Positions 23,040 to 34,668 of a stretch of 64,000 bases of DNA are shown in pieces (position 1 is the stretch's first letter; every line of letters starts with the position of its first letter). A program made the position numbers and the translations under genes. The notes below the pieces were generated by a model, which saw only the letters and a list, made by a program, of their open reading frames with translations, searched no databases and was not told the origin of the DNA. The stretch spans positions 1 to 64,000 of the forward strand of contig NZ_JAFMTB010000004.1 in NCBI RefSeq assembly GCF_017916475.1, read 5' to 3'. Source of the DNA: Patulibacter sp. SYSU D01012. GTDB taxonomy: Bacteria > Actinomycetota > Thermoleophilia > Solirubrobacterales > Solirubrobacteraceae.

Positions 23040-24941
23040 CTACCGCTTGCGCTTCTGCGGCAGGTCGGTGATCGTGCCCTCGGCGATCTCGGCCGCCAGG
23101 CCGATCGACTCCGAGAGCGTCGGGTGCGCGTGGACCGTCAGGGCGACGTCCTCCGCGTTGGCGCCCATCTCCAGCGCCAGGCCGACCTCGGCGATCAGCT
23201 CGCCGGCGTTCGTGCCGACGATGCCGGCGCCGAGGATGCGGCGGGACTCCGGGTCGACGAGCAGCTTCGTCTGCCCCTTCTCGGCGTCGCTCGCGAGCGC
23301 GCGGCCGGACGCGACCCAGGGGAAGACCGCGGTCTCGTACGCCGTGCCGTCCTTCTTCGCCTGCGTCTCCGTCAGGCCGACCCACGCGAGCTCGGGCTCG
23401 GTGTAGGCCACGGACGGGATGCCGCGCACGTCGAACGCCACGTCGTGGCCGGCGATGACCTCGGCGGCCACGTGCGCCTCGTGCGTCGCCTTGTGGGCGA
23501 GCATCGGCTGGCCGACGACGTCGCCGATCGCGTAGATGTGCGGCACCTTCGTGCGCTGCTGCTCGTCGACGGGCACGAAGCCGCGCTCGTCGACCTCGAC
23601 GCCGAGCTCCTCCAGGCCCAGGTCCTTGCCGTTCGGCGTGCGGCCGACGGCGACGAGCACCCGGTCGAAGACGGCGGGCTCCGGCGCGTCGCCGGCGTCC
23701 GACGAGAACGTCGCCTGCAGGCCGCCGTCGACGACCTCGACCTTCTCGACCTTGGTCTTCAGGTGGATCGCGGCGTAGCGCCCGTCGATGCGCTTCTTCA
23801 GCGGCTTGATCAGGTCCTTGTCGGCGCCGGGCACGATCTGGTCGGCGAGCTCGACGACCGTCACCTGCGAGCCGAGCGCGTCGTAGACCGTCGCCATCTC
23901 CAGCCCGATGATGCCGCCGCCGACCACGAGCAGCCGCTCGGGGACGTCGGCCAGCTCGAGCGCGCCGGTGGAGTCCATGACGGCCTCCTCCTCGTGCGGG
24001 ATGCCCGGCAGCTGCACCGAGCGGGAGCCCGTGGCGACGATCGCCGAGTCGAAGGTGACGAGCGTGTCGTCGACCTGCAGCTCGTGCTCGCCGACGAAGC
24101 GGCCCGTGCCCTTGACGACCTCGACCTTGCGGCCCTTGGCCATGCCGGCCACGCCGCCCGAGAGCTTGCCGACGACGTCGTCCTTCCAGGAGCGCAGCGC
24201 GTCCAGGTCGACCTCGGGCTTCGCGAACGTCACCCCGTGCGCGCCCATGTCCTCGGCCTCGGTGATGACCTTGGCCGCGTGCAGCAGCGCCTTGGACGGG
24301 ATGCACCCGACGTTCAGGCAGACGCCGCCGAGCACCGGCTCGCGCTCGACCATGGCGACCTTCAGGCCCAGGTCGGCGGCGCGGAACGCGGCCGAGTAGC
24401 CGCCGGGGCCGGAGCCCAGCACGACGACGTCGACGTGCACGTCGCCCTTCGCCTTGACCTCGTCGGACGCCTTCGACGCCTCGCCGCCGTGGCGGCCGGC
24501 CGTCCCGGCCGCGGCGGGGTCGGCCGTGGCCGAGGAGCCGCCGGCGTACGAGTCGCCCTCGGTCCCGGCCGCGGAGGTGCCGCCGCCGTCCCGGGAGCCG
24601 TCCTCGCCGCGCGGAGCCTGCGCGTGCTGCGCGCCGCCGGCGTCCTTCTCGTCGACGTTCCCGCCGTCGGGCGCCTGGGCGTCCCCGTCGTCGGCCGCGT
24701 CGTCGGCGGTCTCGAGGACCAGCACGACCGTGCCCTCGGAGACCGTGTCGCCCTCCTTGACCTTCAGCTCGACGACCGTGCCGGCCTGCGGGCTCGGCAC
24801 CTCCATCGTGGCCTTGTCGGACTCGAGCGCGACGAGCGGATCCTCGACCGCCACCTCGTCGCCCGGGGACACGAGCAGCTCGGTCACCGGGACGTCGGTG
24901 AAGTCCCCGATGTCCGGGACCTTGACCTCGATGGTGCTCAC
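23040..24941 (-). CDS. lpdA: Dihydrolipoamide dehydrogenase with N-terminal lipoyl domain (E3)
   Basis: A 633-residue E3 component of pyruvate dehydrogenase. Residues 1-80 are a lipoyl domain (VALESDKATMEVPSP, lipoylated K43). About 90 residues of Gly/Ala/Asp/Ser linker follow, then the flavoprotein: VVVLGSGPGGYSAAFRAADLG for FAD, GGVCLNVGCIPSK with the redox disulfide, VVGGGIIGLEMATVY for NAD, and HAHPTLSE with the catalytic His-Glu near the C-terminus. It reoxidises dihydrolipoamide with NAD+. The fused lipoyl domain is an addition to the usual 470-residue enzyme. GTGA overlap with the aceF stop shows tight coupling. Confidence 0.95.
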   Translation of the reverse strand: MSTIEVKVPDIGDFTDVPVTELLVSPGDEVAVEDPLVALESDKATMEVPSPQAGTVVELKVKEGDTVSEGTVVLVLETADDAADDGDAQAPDGGNVDEKDAGGAQHAQAPRGEDGSRDGGGTSAAGTEGDSYAGGSSATADPAAAGTAGRHGGEASKASDEVKAKGDVHVDVVVLGSGPGGYSAAFRAADLGLKVAMVEREPVLGGVCLNVGCIPSKALLHAAKVITEAEDMGAHGVTFAKPEVDLDALRSWKDDVVGKLSGGVAGMAKGRKVEVVKGTGRFVGEHELQVDDTLVTFDSAIVATGSRSVQLPGIPHEEEAVMDSTGALELADVPERLLVVGGGIIGLEMATVYDALGSQVTVVELADQIVPGADKDLIKPLKKRIDGRYAAIHLKTKVEKVEVVDGGLQATFSSDAGDAPEPAVFDRVLVAVGRTPNGKDLGLEELGVEVDERGFVPVDEQQRTKVPHIYAIGDVVGQPMLAHKATHEAHVAAEVIAGHDVAFDVRGIPSVAYTEPELAWVGLTETQAKKDGTAYETAVFPWVASGRALASDAEKGQTKLLVDPESRRILGAGIVGTNAGELIAEVGLALEMGANAEDVALTVHAHPTLSESIGLAAEIAEGTITDLPQKRKR

Positions 24942-26268
24942 AGCAGGATCCTCCGGAAGTCGGCCAGGATGGTCGCCAGGTGCGCCGTGAAGCGGGCCGC
25001 GAGCGCCCCGTCGATGACGCGGTGGTCGTAGGAGAGCGACAGCGGCAGGATCAGCCGCGGCGCGAACTCGCTGCCGTTCCACACCGGCTTCATCGCCGAG
25101 CGCGTGACGCCGAGGATGGCGACCTCGGGCGCGTTGATGATCGGCGTGAACGACGTGCCGCCGATGCCGCCCAGGCTGGAGAGCGAGAACGTGCCGCCGC
25201 TCATCTGCGCGGGGCCGAGCTTGCCCTCGCGGGCCTTCGCCGACAGCTCGGTCAGCTCGCCGGCCACCTGCAGGATGCCCTTCTGGTCCACGTCGCGGAT
25301 GACGGGGACCAGCAGGCCGTTCGGCGTGTCGGCCGCGAAGCCCAGGTGGTGGTACTTGCGCAGGACGAGCTCGTCGCCGTCGAGCGAGGAGTTCAGCGTC
25401 GGGTACTGCTTGAGCGCCCCCGAGATGGCCTTCAGGAGCAGGGCGACCATCGTCACCTTGACGTCCTTCTGCTCCGCGTTGAGCTGCTTGCGGAACGCCT
25501 CGAGCTCGGTGATGTCCGCGTCGTCGTTGTGCGTGACGTGCGGGATGCGGACCCAGTTGCGGGCCAGGTTGGCGCCCGACAGCTTCTGGATGCGCGAGAG
25601 CGGGACGCGCTCGGTCTCGCCGAACTTCTCGAAGTTCACCGTCGGCCAGGGCGCCAGGCCCAGGCCGCCGTCGCCGTCCGCCGCCTTCGGGGCGTCGGCC
25701 TTCGGCGCCGCCGGGGCGTCCTTGGCCTTCTGCACGTCCTCGGGCACGATGCGGCCCTTGCGGCCGGTGCCCTGGACGCCGTGCAGGTCGACGCCCAGCT
25801 CGCGGGCCAGGCGCCGGACGCTCGGGCTCGCGTAGATCGGGGCGTCCTCGGGGGCCGAGGTCGGCGCGTTCGACGGGGCCTTCGCCTCGCCGGACCCCGA
25901 CTGCTCCTCGGCGTCGAGGGCGGCGCCGCCGGTCTTGCTGGTCCCGGACGGCGCGATCGCGTCGGGCTCGGCGGCGGTGCCGCCGGTGTCCTCGGACACG
26001 TCGCCGCCCTCGGGCTTCACCGCGTCGTCGCCGCCCTCCTCGCCGGTCTCGACCGCGACGACGGCGGTGCCCTCGGACACCGTGTCGCCGACGGAGACGA
26101 GGATCTCCTTGACGGTGCCGGCGACGGGCGACGGCACCTCCATCGTGGCCTTGTCCGACTCGAGCGCGACGAGCGGGTCCTCCTCGGCGACGGTGTCGCC
26201 CACCGCCACGAGGATCTCGACGACCGGAACGTCCTCGAAGTCCCCGATGTCCGGGACCTCGACCTGCT

Positions 26269-26272
<4 letters not shown>
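24938..26272 (-). CDS. aceF: Dihydrolipoamide acetyltransferase (pyruvate dehydrogenase E2)
   Basis: A 444-residue E2. One N-terminal lipoyl domain (ALESDKATMEVPSP, lipoylated K41), an acidic linker, the peripheral subunit-binding domain near residues 147-185 (ASPSVRRLARELGVDLHGVQGTGRKGRI), and a catalytic chloramphenicol-acetyltransferase-like domain ending in LSLSYDHRVIDGALAARF (catalytic His). It moves the acetyl group from lipoamide to CoA. It overlaps aceE (ATGA) and lpdA (GTGA) by four bases each, so the complex subunits are made together. A single lipoyl domain is fewer than in Escherichia coli, which has three. Confidence 0.95.
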
Positions 26273-28935
<2,663 letters not shown>

Positions 28936-29009
28936 CGACGCTCGGATCGGGTGCGGGGCCGAGGCACGCAGCGCCCGGGACCGTGTCCCGCGTCACGCTG
29001 GCCTCCACA

Positions 29010-29021
29010 CTAGTATACAAG
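29010..29021 (-). promoter_or_regulatory. GntR operator upstream of aceE
   Basis: CTTGTATACTAG on the minus strand, a near-perfect palindrome fitting the TnGTnnACnA pattern of GntR/FadR-type sites. It matches 11 of 12 bases of the site in front of the gntR-type gene (29878-29889). The region 28936-29177 is otherwise free of genes and must contain the pdh promoter. Confidence 0.75.
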
Positions 29022-29177
29022 CGACCTCCCGGTTCGGGGAAGCCGCTCGACGACCGGTGGAGACGGTCCGCGCGCGGCTCGTCCTGGGGTGCGGTCCTCG
29101 CCCCACGTCCTACCCGATCACGCGCGCCCCATGTGCCAGACGCGGCGCCCCGAACCCCCGGTTCGGGGGCGTGGCCG

Positions 29178-29876
29178 CTACTCCGCGGCGAAGAACTCGG
29201 GGTGCTCGGCCCGGATGGCCTCGAGCACGGAGAGCACCATGCGCAGGTGGTGCCGGAGCTCCCCCTCGGCGCGGTCCGGGTCGTGCGCGGCGACCGCGTC
29301 GACGACCGCACGGTGCTCCTGGATCATCTCGCCCATGTACTCCGGGACGGGCAGCGAGAGCCGCCGCACCCGGACGAGGTGGCCGTCGGCGCGCTGGGCG
29401 AGCGACCAGGCGATCTCGTGCCCCGACGCCGCGCACAGCTTCGCGTGGAAGGCGTCGTCCGTGACGAAGAAGCGGTCGAAGTCGCCGGCCGCGTGCGCCT
29501 CCTCCTGCTGCGCCACGATCGCGCGCAGCTCGAGCAGGTCGGCGTCCGTCGCCCGCTCGGCGGTCAGGCGGATGGCGGCGCACTCGAGGGCCTCGCGCAC
29601 GAACTGGGCGTCGGCCACGGCGCCGATCGAGATCTTCGAGACGAACGTGCCGAGCTGCGGGACGATCTCGACCAGGCGGTCGTCGCCCAGGCGGACGAGG
29701 GCCTCGCGGACCGGCGTGCGGGAGACGCCGAGCGCCTCGGCCAGCTCGTTCTCCGACAGCCGGCGCCCCGGCTCGAGGCGGCCGGCGACGAGGACGTCGC
29801 GCAGCGCGTCGTAGACGCGTTGACGGGTGCCGCCGCGGGCGCGGTCCGTCAGCGCGATCCTCAGCTCCGGGGGCAC
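29178..29876 (-). CDS. GntR/FCD transcriptional regulator, probable PdhR-type
   Basis: A 232-residue FadR-subfamily regulator. The winged helix (VYDALRDVLVAGRLEPGRRLSENELAEALGVSRTPVREAL) is followed by an all-helical FCD domain with metal/ligand-site residues (DDAFHAKLC, QEHRAVVDA, LRHHLRMV). FCD regulators sense small organic acids. Synteny with aceE-aceF-lpd, as in the Escherichia coli pdhR operon, and identical operators before its own gene and aceE suggest it senses pyruvate or a related acid and controls both. The GTG at 29876 has no Shine-Dalgarno; the operator abuts the start, so the mRNA may be leaderless. Confidence 0.9.
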   Translation of the reverse strand: MPPELRIALTDRARGGTRQRVYDALRDVLVAGRLEPGRRLSENELAEALGVSRTPVREALVRLGDDRLVEIVPQLGTFVSKISIGAVADAQFVREALECAAIRLTAERATDADLLELRAIVAQQEEAHAAGDFDRFFVTDDAFHAKLCAASGHEIAWSLAQRADGHLVRVRRLSLPVPEYMGEMIQEHRAVVDAVAAHDPDRAEGELRHHLRMVLSVLEAIRAEHPEFFAAE

Positions 29877-29877
29877 G

Positions 29878-29889
29878 CTTGCATACTAG
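29878..29889 (-). promoter_or_regulatory. Autoregulatory GntR operator
   Basis: The plus strand reads CTTGCATACTAG, the same sequence as the aceE site with one base changed. It starts one base upstream of the regulator's GTG, so bound protein would block transcription initiation. Confidence 0.72.
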
Positions 29890-29944
29890 TCGTCGCCGGG
29901 GGCCGGGACGCGGTACGCGCGCGGCGCGCGCCCCGTCCGGCGGG

Positions 29945-29983
29945 GTCCGCGGCGGCCGCGCCCGGGGGCGCGACGCCGCGGAC
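29945..29983 (-). terminator. Hairpin downstream of the succinate-semialdehyde dehydrogenase gene
   Basis: GTCCGCGGCG and CGCCGCGGAC form a 10-bp stem around a GC-rich inner segment that can itself pair. It lies 6 bp after the dehydrogenase stop on the minus strand. Confidence 0.5.
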
Positions 29984-29988
29984 GGGCG

Positions 29989-31461
29989 CTAGCCGATGGC
30001 GTCCGGGATGGCGACGTAGCGGGACTGCAGGTACTCCTCCAGGCCCTCGGGGCCGCCCTCGCGGCCGAAGCCCGAGTCCTTCACGCCGCCGAAGGGGGCG
30101 GCGGGGTTGGAGACCAGGCCGGTGTTGATGCCGAGCATGCCGACCTCGAGCAGGCGCGACACGCGCAGCATGCGCGCGACGTCCTTCGTGTACGCGTAGG
30201 CGACGAGGCCGTACTCGGTGTCGTTGGCCAGGCGCACGGCCTCCTCCTCGGTGGAGAAGGTGACGACCGGGGCGACCGGGCCGAAGACCTCCTCGTGGAG
30301 GATGCGCGCGTCGGCGGGCAGGTCGGTCAGGACGGTGCCCGGGTAGTAGCGGCCGTCCGCGGCGTCGTTGCCGCCCGCGGCGACGGTCGCGCCGCGGTCG
30401 ACGGCGTCCTGCACGAGCTCGCGGACCTTGTCGACGGCCTTGTCGTCGATCATCGGCCCGAGGGTGGTGCCCTCGGCGGTGCCCGGCCCGAGCTTCAGGC
30501 CGTTCGCGATCTCGACGAGGCCCGTCGTGAACTCCTCGGCGACGGACTCGTGGACGAGGAAGCGGTTGGCCGACGTGCACGCCTGGCCGCCGTTGCGGAA
30601 CTTCGCGACCTTCGCGCCCTCGAGCGCGGCCTCCACGTCGGCGTCGTCGAAGACGACGAACGGCGCGTTGCCGCCCAGCTCCATCGACATGCGCAGGAGC
30701 GCCTTGCCGCCCTGCTCGGCCAGGTTGCGGCCGACCGGCGTCGACCCGGTGAAGGACAGCTTCGCGGTGCGCGGGTGCTCGATGAGCGCCGTCGTGACCT
30801 CGCGCGAGTTCGTCGTCGTGACGACGGTGACGGCCTTCGGCGGCACGCCGGCCTCGAGCAGGATGCCGACGAGGGCGAGCATCGTCAGCGGCGTCTGCTG
30901 CGGCGGCTTGATGACGACGGAGCAGCCGGCGGCGAGCGCCGGGGCGATCTTGCGGGTGCCCATCGCGAGGGGGAAGTTCCACGGCGTGACGAACACGCAC
31001 GGGCCGACCGGGTCCTTCTGCGTGAGGATGCGGCCCGTCCCCCCCTCGTGCAGGGCGTGGCGGCCCTCGATGCGCGTCGCGCGCTCGGAGTACTCGCGGA
31101 GGAAGCCGTTGGCGTACGTGACCTCGCCGACCGAGTCCGGCAGGGCCTTGCCCATCTCGAGCGACATGAGGCGCGCGAGCTCGTCGGCGCGCTCGTTCAC
31201 GAGCTCCCAGGCGCGGCGCAGGACGTCCGAGCGCGTGCGGGCCGGGGTGTCGCGCCACTCGAGGAAGCCCTCCCAGGCGCCCTCCATCGCGGCGTCGACG
31301 TCCTCGGGCGTGGCGTCGGTGACGTGCGCGAGCTCGCTGTCGTCCGCCTTGTTCGTGACGACGAACGTCTCGCCGCCCAGGGCGGTCCAGGAGCCGTCGA
31401 CGTGGCTCTGCGCCGGGACGCGCAGCGGGAGGTCGGTGGTGGACTGCTCTGCCGTGCTCAT
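29989..31461 (-). CDS. gabD: NAD(P)-dependent succinate-semialdehyde dehydrogenase
   Basis: A 490-residue aldehyde dehydrogenase. VTPWNFPLAMGTRKIAPALAAG is the classic NAD(P)-binding segment, SFTGSTPVGRNLAEQ precedes MSMELGGNAPFVVF (general-base Glu), and NGGQACTSANR holds the nucleophile C295. HEEVFGPVAPVV and PFGGVKDSGFGREGG are late family motifs. The overall pattern is closest to GabD, which oxidises succinic semialdehyde to succinate. The ATG at 31461 has a GAGGAG. It sits beside a lactonase and a 4-hydroxybutyrate-type dehydrogenase, which supports this substrate. Confidence 0.88.
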   Translation of the reverse strand: MSTAEQSTTDLPLRVPAQSHVDGSWTALGGETFVVTNKADDSELAHVTDATPEDVDAAMEGAWEGFLEWRDTPARTRSDVLRRAWELVNERADELARLMSLEMGKALPDSVGEVTYANGFLREYSERATRIEGRHALHEGGTGRILTQKDPVGPCVFVTPWNFPLAMGTRKIAPALAAGCSVVIKPPQQTPLTMLALVGILLEAGVPPKAVTVVTTTNSREVTTALIEHPRTAKLSFTGSTPVGRNLAEQGGKALLRMSMELGGNAPFVVFDDADVEAALEGAKVAKFRNGGQACTSANRFLVHESVAEEFTTGLVEIANGLKLGPGTAEGTTLGPMIDDKAVDKVRELVQDAVDRGATVAAGGNDAADGRYYPGTVLTDLPADARILHEEVFGPVAPVVTFSTEEEAVRLANDTEYGLVAYAYTKDVARMLRVSRLLEVGMLGINTGLVSNPAAPFGGVKDSGFGREGGPEGLEEYLQSRYVAIPDAIG

Positions 31462-31672
31462 CCTGTGCTCTCCTCGGTGCTGCCGCGGCGGGCCGACGGG
31501 CGTCGGCGCCGGGTCGCGGCGGGTGGTTCCATCGTGCCACGCGGCGTTCCGACCCCCGAGGGGACGGCGCGTCGCGGAATTCCGGCCGGCGGCAGACGAC
31601 GTGCCCGCCGTCGCCCCGGACGCCCGCTCCGCCGGTACCCGACGGCCGTCGGGACGATGCGCGGACGGGGGA

Positions 31673-32407
31673 TCAGCTCGCCTCCGGCAGCGCCGACCAG
31701 GCCAGCTCGTGCGGCCCGCCGCCGCCCTCCTGCGCCAGCAGCAGCCCGGCGGTCGCGAGCAGGTGCGCCCGCATCGCCGCCGCGGCGGCGTCGGCGTCGC
31801 GCGCCTCGACGGCCGCCAGGATCGCCTCGTGCTCGCCCAGGATCGTCGTCAGCGTGCGGGAGCGCCCCGCGGTCGACGCGCCGAGGAAGCGGACGAGGTC
31901 GCGCAGGTTCACGACCTGGTCGGCCAGCCGCCGGTTGCCGGCGGCGCGCAGCAGCACGTCGTGGAAGCGCCGGTCGGCGGCCATGAACGCCGTCTCGTCG
32001 TCCTCCCCCGCGTGCGCGCGCATCGTCGCCAGGTGCTCGCGCAGGGCGGCGAGCTCGTCCGCGCCCACGAGCGTCGTGGCGCGGCGCGTGGCGGGGACCT
32101 CGAGCAGCAGGCGCAGCGTGAAGATCTCCTCCAGGTCGTGGAGCGGCGTCTCGAGGATCCGCACCCCGCGGTTGCGCTCGAAGCGCACCAGGCCCTGGCT
32201 CTCGAGCAGCAGGAGCGCCTCGCGCACCGGGGTGCGGGACGCCCCGAGCTGCTCGGCGAGCTGCGGGACCGACAGCCGCATGCCGGGCTGCAGGCGCCCG
32301 TCGGCGATCGCGTCGCGCACCTGCTCCGCGACCCGCGCGGTCAGCGTGACGCCCCCGCCGGCCGGGTCCTCGAGCGGCGCGAAGGCGGGGGGATCGGGGG
32401 TGCTCAC
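31673..32407 (-). CDS. GntR/FCD transcriptional regulator
   Basis: A 244-residue FadR-subfamily regulator. The DNA-binding domain is VAEQVRDAIADGRLQPGMRLSVPQLAEQLGASRTPVREALLLLESQGLV, and the FCD domain has ADRRFHDVLLRAAG and GEHEAILAAVEARDADAAAAAMRAHL. It lies between the semialdehyde dehydrogenase and lactonase genes on the same strand and is the most likely regulator of this catabolic set. The GTG at 32407 follows from composition; no clear ribosome-binding site is visible. Confidence 0.88.
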   Translation of the reverse strand: MSTPDPPAFAPLEDPAGGGVTLTARVAEQVRDAIADGRLQPGMRLSVPQLAEQLGASRTPVREALLLLESQGLVRFERNRGVRILETPLHDLEEIFTLRLLLEVPATRRATTLVGADELAALREHLATMRAHAGEDDETAFMAADRRFHDVLLRAAGNRRLADQVVNLRDLVRFLGASTAGRSRTLTTILGEHEAILAAVEARDADAAAAAMRAHLLATAGLLLAQEGGGGPHELAWSALPEAS

Positions 32408-32436
32408 GGGGCGCGATCCTACGGCGCGCGGCGGCG

Positions 32437-32460
32437 GCCCGGGCGCGTTCGCGCCCGGGC
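32437..32460 (-). terminator. Hairpin after lactonase gene
   Basis: GCCCGGGCGCG and CGCGCCCGGGC form a perfect 11-bp stem with loop TT, nine bases downstream of the lactonase stop on the minus strand. It would separate the lactonase/Fe-dehydrogenase transcript from the regulator gene. Confidence 0.6.
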
Positions 32461-32469
32461 CGGCGGGGC

Positions 32470-33270
32470 TCAGTCGTAGTACTCCGGGGCGTGCTTGAAC
32501 GTCGCCCAGGCGTCCGGGTCGTGGCCCGTGACCACCGTCGCGTCGGTGCGGGCGGCGATCCGCTTGAGCTTCTGCACCGAGCGGACCGCGTCGACGACCG
32601 AGGCGACGAAGCCCGGCAGCGCCTGCTCGTTCCAGTGGTCCGTCGTGTAGGCCGCGTCGACGGTCAGCAGCATGGTCGTGCCGCTCGGCAGGTTGACCTC
32701 GAACGACTGGTGGCCCGGCGCGTGGCCCGGGGTGCGCCACAGGCGCAGGGTGCCGTCGCCGAACAGGTCGTAGCCGTCGTCGCCCTCGTCGAGCAGCACC
32801 CACGGCACGCCCGGCTTGACGTAGTCGGCCTTGATGTAGCCGCCGTCGGCGAACCAGTCGGGCGCGTGGGCGTACTCGTACTCGGTGCGGGTGCACAGCA
32901 CCTGCGCGTTCGGGAACTGGTCGATCACCGACAGCGCGCCCGTGTGGTCCAGGTGCAGGTGGCTCTGCACGACCCACTTGACGTCCGCCGGGTCGAAGCC
33001 CGCCTTCTGCAGCGCCGGGATCACGTGCTGGTCGTCGGCGACGACGGGCCAGTAGACGTCGGAGATGCCGCCCCAGTACCCCTTCGGGTCCTCGGCCGCG
33101 GCCTTCGCGTTGCCCCCGTCGATGACGACGTGGCCCTTCGGGTGGGTGATGAGGTACCAGGGGACCGGGATCTCGTACTCCTCCCCCAGGCCCTGGTTCA
33201 TCTTGATGTTCTCGACGTGGCACTTCAGGGTGCCGCCGTCGAACATGTACAGGCGGATCTCGTCCGTCAT
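32470..33270 (-). CDS. Metallo-beta-lactamase-fold lactonase (AttM/BlcC-like)
   Basis: A 266-residue hydrolase. The zinc site SHLHLDHTG (H104, H106, D108, H109), GHAPGHQSF and a VDAAYT aspartate match N-acyl-homoserine-lactone lactonases of the AttM/AiiB group. AttM (BlcC) hydrolyses gamma-butyrolactone to 4-hydroxybutyrate as well as acyl-homoserine lactones. Neighbouring genes for a 4-hydroxybutyrate-type dehydrogenase and a succinic-semialdehyde dehydrogenase favour the butyrolactone role. The ATG at 33270 has GAGAGGGA. Quorum quenching remains an alternative. Confidence 0.86.
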   Translation of the reverse strand: MTDEIRLYMFDGGTLKCHVENIKMNQGLGEEYEIPVPWYLITHPKGHVVIDGGNAKAAAEDPKGYWGGISDVYWPVVADDQHVIPALQKAGFDPADVKWVVQSHLHLDHTGALSVIDQFPNAQVLCTRTEYEYAHAPDWFADGGYIKADYVKPGVPWVLLDEGDDGYDLFGDGTLRLWRTPGHAPGHQSFEVNLPSGTTMLLTVDAAYTTDHWNEQALPGFVASVVDAVRSVQKLKRIAARTDATVVTGHDPDAWATFKHAPEYYD

Positions 33271-33312
33271 CGTCCCTCTCTCCCTCGGTGGTCCGGTCCC
33301 GTCAGGGCCCGC

Positions 33313-34596
33313 TCAGATGGCGCGCAGCGACGCGCGCAGGATGTCGGCCAGGTCGTCCTCGGTCGGCGTCTTCGGCGCGATCACGAGGAGGCGCTGCTGC
33401 TTGAGCGCGCCCTGCACCAGCTCGGGGATGTCGTCCTCGGTGTAGCCGAGCTCCTCGATGCCGGTCGGCGCGCCGACGTCGCGCATCAGGTCGCGCAGGA
33501 CGTCCGGCAGCAGGTCGGGCGACGGGCCGCCGAGCTCGTCGAGCGTCTTGCCGGTCAGCAGGCAGGCGACCTCGTGGTGGCGCTCGGGGGCCGCGTCGTA
33601 GGTGAAGCGGAACGCGGCGGGCGCCGTGACGATCACCGAGTGGCCGTGCGGTACGAACGGGTGGTCCTGCGGGTAGCCCGGCGGCTCGTAGACGTGCTTC
33701 AGGCCGGCGATCGGGTAGGCGCAGGCGTGCGGGATGTGCACGCCGGCGGAGCCGAAGCCGACGCCCGCCATCGTGGCGCCGAGCATCATGAACCCGCGCG
33801 CCTCGGTGTCCTCGGGGTCCGCGACCGCGCGGCGCAGGTACTTGCCGCCGAACTCCAGCGCCTTCGCGGACCACACGTCGGCGATCGGGTTGGCGCCCTG
33901 GTACGGCGGGCGGTCGTCGGGCGACGCCGGCTTCTCCCGCGAGTCGAAGGGCCGCGAGATGTAGCTCTCCGCCGCGTGGCAGACGACGTCCAGGCCGGCG
34001 GACGACGTGACCTCCGCCGGCAGGGTGCGGGTGACCTCGGGGTCGACGATGCCCTGCGCCGGGCGCATGTAGCGGTGCGAGATGCCCGTCTTGACCTTCA
34101 GGTCCGGGATGTCGAGGACCGCGACGGTCGTGGCCTCGGCGCCCGTGCCCGACGTCGTCGGGATCGCCAGGTGCGGCAGGAGCGGCGTGGCGGGCTTCTT
34201 GCCCTTGCCGACCGGCGCGTTGACGTAGTCGAGGATCGGCGCCGGATGGCTCGTGACGAGGCACGAGACCTTCGCGGTGTCCATCGACGACCCGCCGCCG
34301 ACGGACACGAAGCCGTCGACCTTCGCCTCGAGCGCGAAGTCCGCGGCGTCCTGGAGCGAGTCGATCGTCGGCTCGACGCGGGAGCGGTCGTAGACGACGA
34401 CCTCGATGCCCTCGGCCTCGATCGCCTCCTGCACCCGGGCCGGGATGCCGGTCGCCACCACGCCCGGGTCGGTCACGAGCATCGCCCGCGTCACCCCCAG
34501 CCGCTTGAGCTCCCATCCGGCGTCGGCGATGGCGCCCGCGCCGAACTTGATCGGGGTCGCCTCCATCGTGAAGATCGACTCGTGCTGAGCGCCCAT
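33313..34596 (-). CDS. Iron-containing alcohol dehydrogenase, hydroxyacid-oxoacid transhydrogenase (ADHFE1)-like
   Basis: A 427-residue group III dehydrogenase. VDGFVSVGGGSSMDTAKV binds the nucleotide; metal ligands lie in GLDVVCHAAESYI and VHIPHACAYPIAGLKH. The sequence character (AIPTTSGTGAEATTVAV, YPIAGLKHVYEPPGYP) fits the ADHFE1/hydroxyacid-oxoacid transhydrogenase type, which oxidises 4-hydroxybutyrate to succinic semialdehyde while reducing 2-oxoglutarate to D-2-hydroxyglutarate. A plain NAD-dependent 4-hydroxybutyrate dehydrogenase is the alternative. The ATG at 34596 has AGGAG. It is 42 bp upstream of the lactonase gene and in the same operon. Confidence 0.85.
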   Translation of the reverse strand: MGAQHESIFTMEATPIKFGAGAIADAGWELKRLGVTRAMLVTDPGVVATGIPARVQEAIEAEGIEVVVYDRSRVEPTIDSLQDAADFALEAKVDGFVSVGGGSSMDTAKVSCLVTSHPAPILDYVNAPVGKGKKPATPLLPHLAIPTTSGTGAEATTVAVLDIPDLKVKTGISHRYMRPAQGIVDPEVTRTLPAEVTSSAGLDVVCHAAESYISRPFDSREKPASPDDRPPYQGANPIADVWSAKALEFGGKYLRRAVADPEDTEARGFMMLGATMAGVGFGSAGVHIPHACAYPIAGLKHVYEPPGYPQDHPFVPHGHSVIVTAPAAFRFTYDAAPERHHEVACLLTGKTLDELGGPSPDLLPDVLRDLMRDVGAPTGIEELGYTEDDIPELVQGALKQQRLLVIAPKTPTEDDLADILRASLRAI

Positions 34597-34668
34597 GCGC
34601 ACCACTCCTGGCGGTCGTAGGTCCGGGGGCGGCGGTGTGCCGCCCGTCACGGGACGGAGGTCTACCAC

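Noticed and set aside
28936-29177. Possible tRNA or small gene between aceE and the GntR gene
   Set aside because: No cloverleaf or coding frame; only the operator and promoter DNA can be supported.
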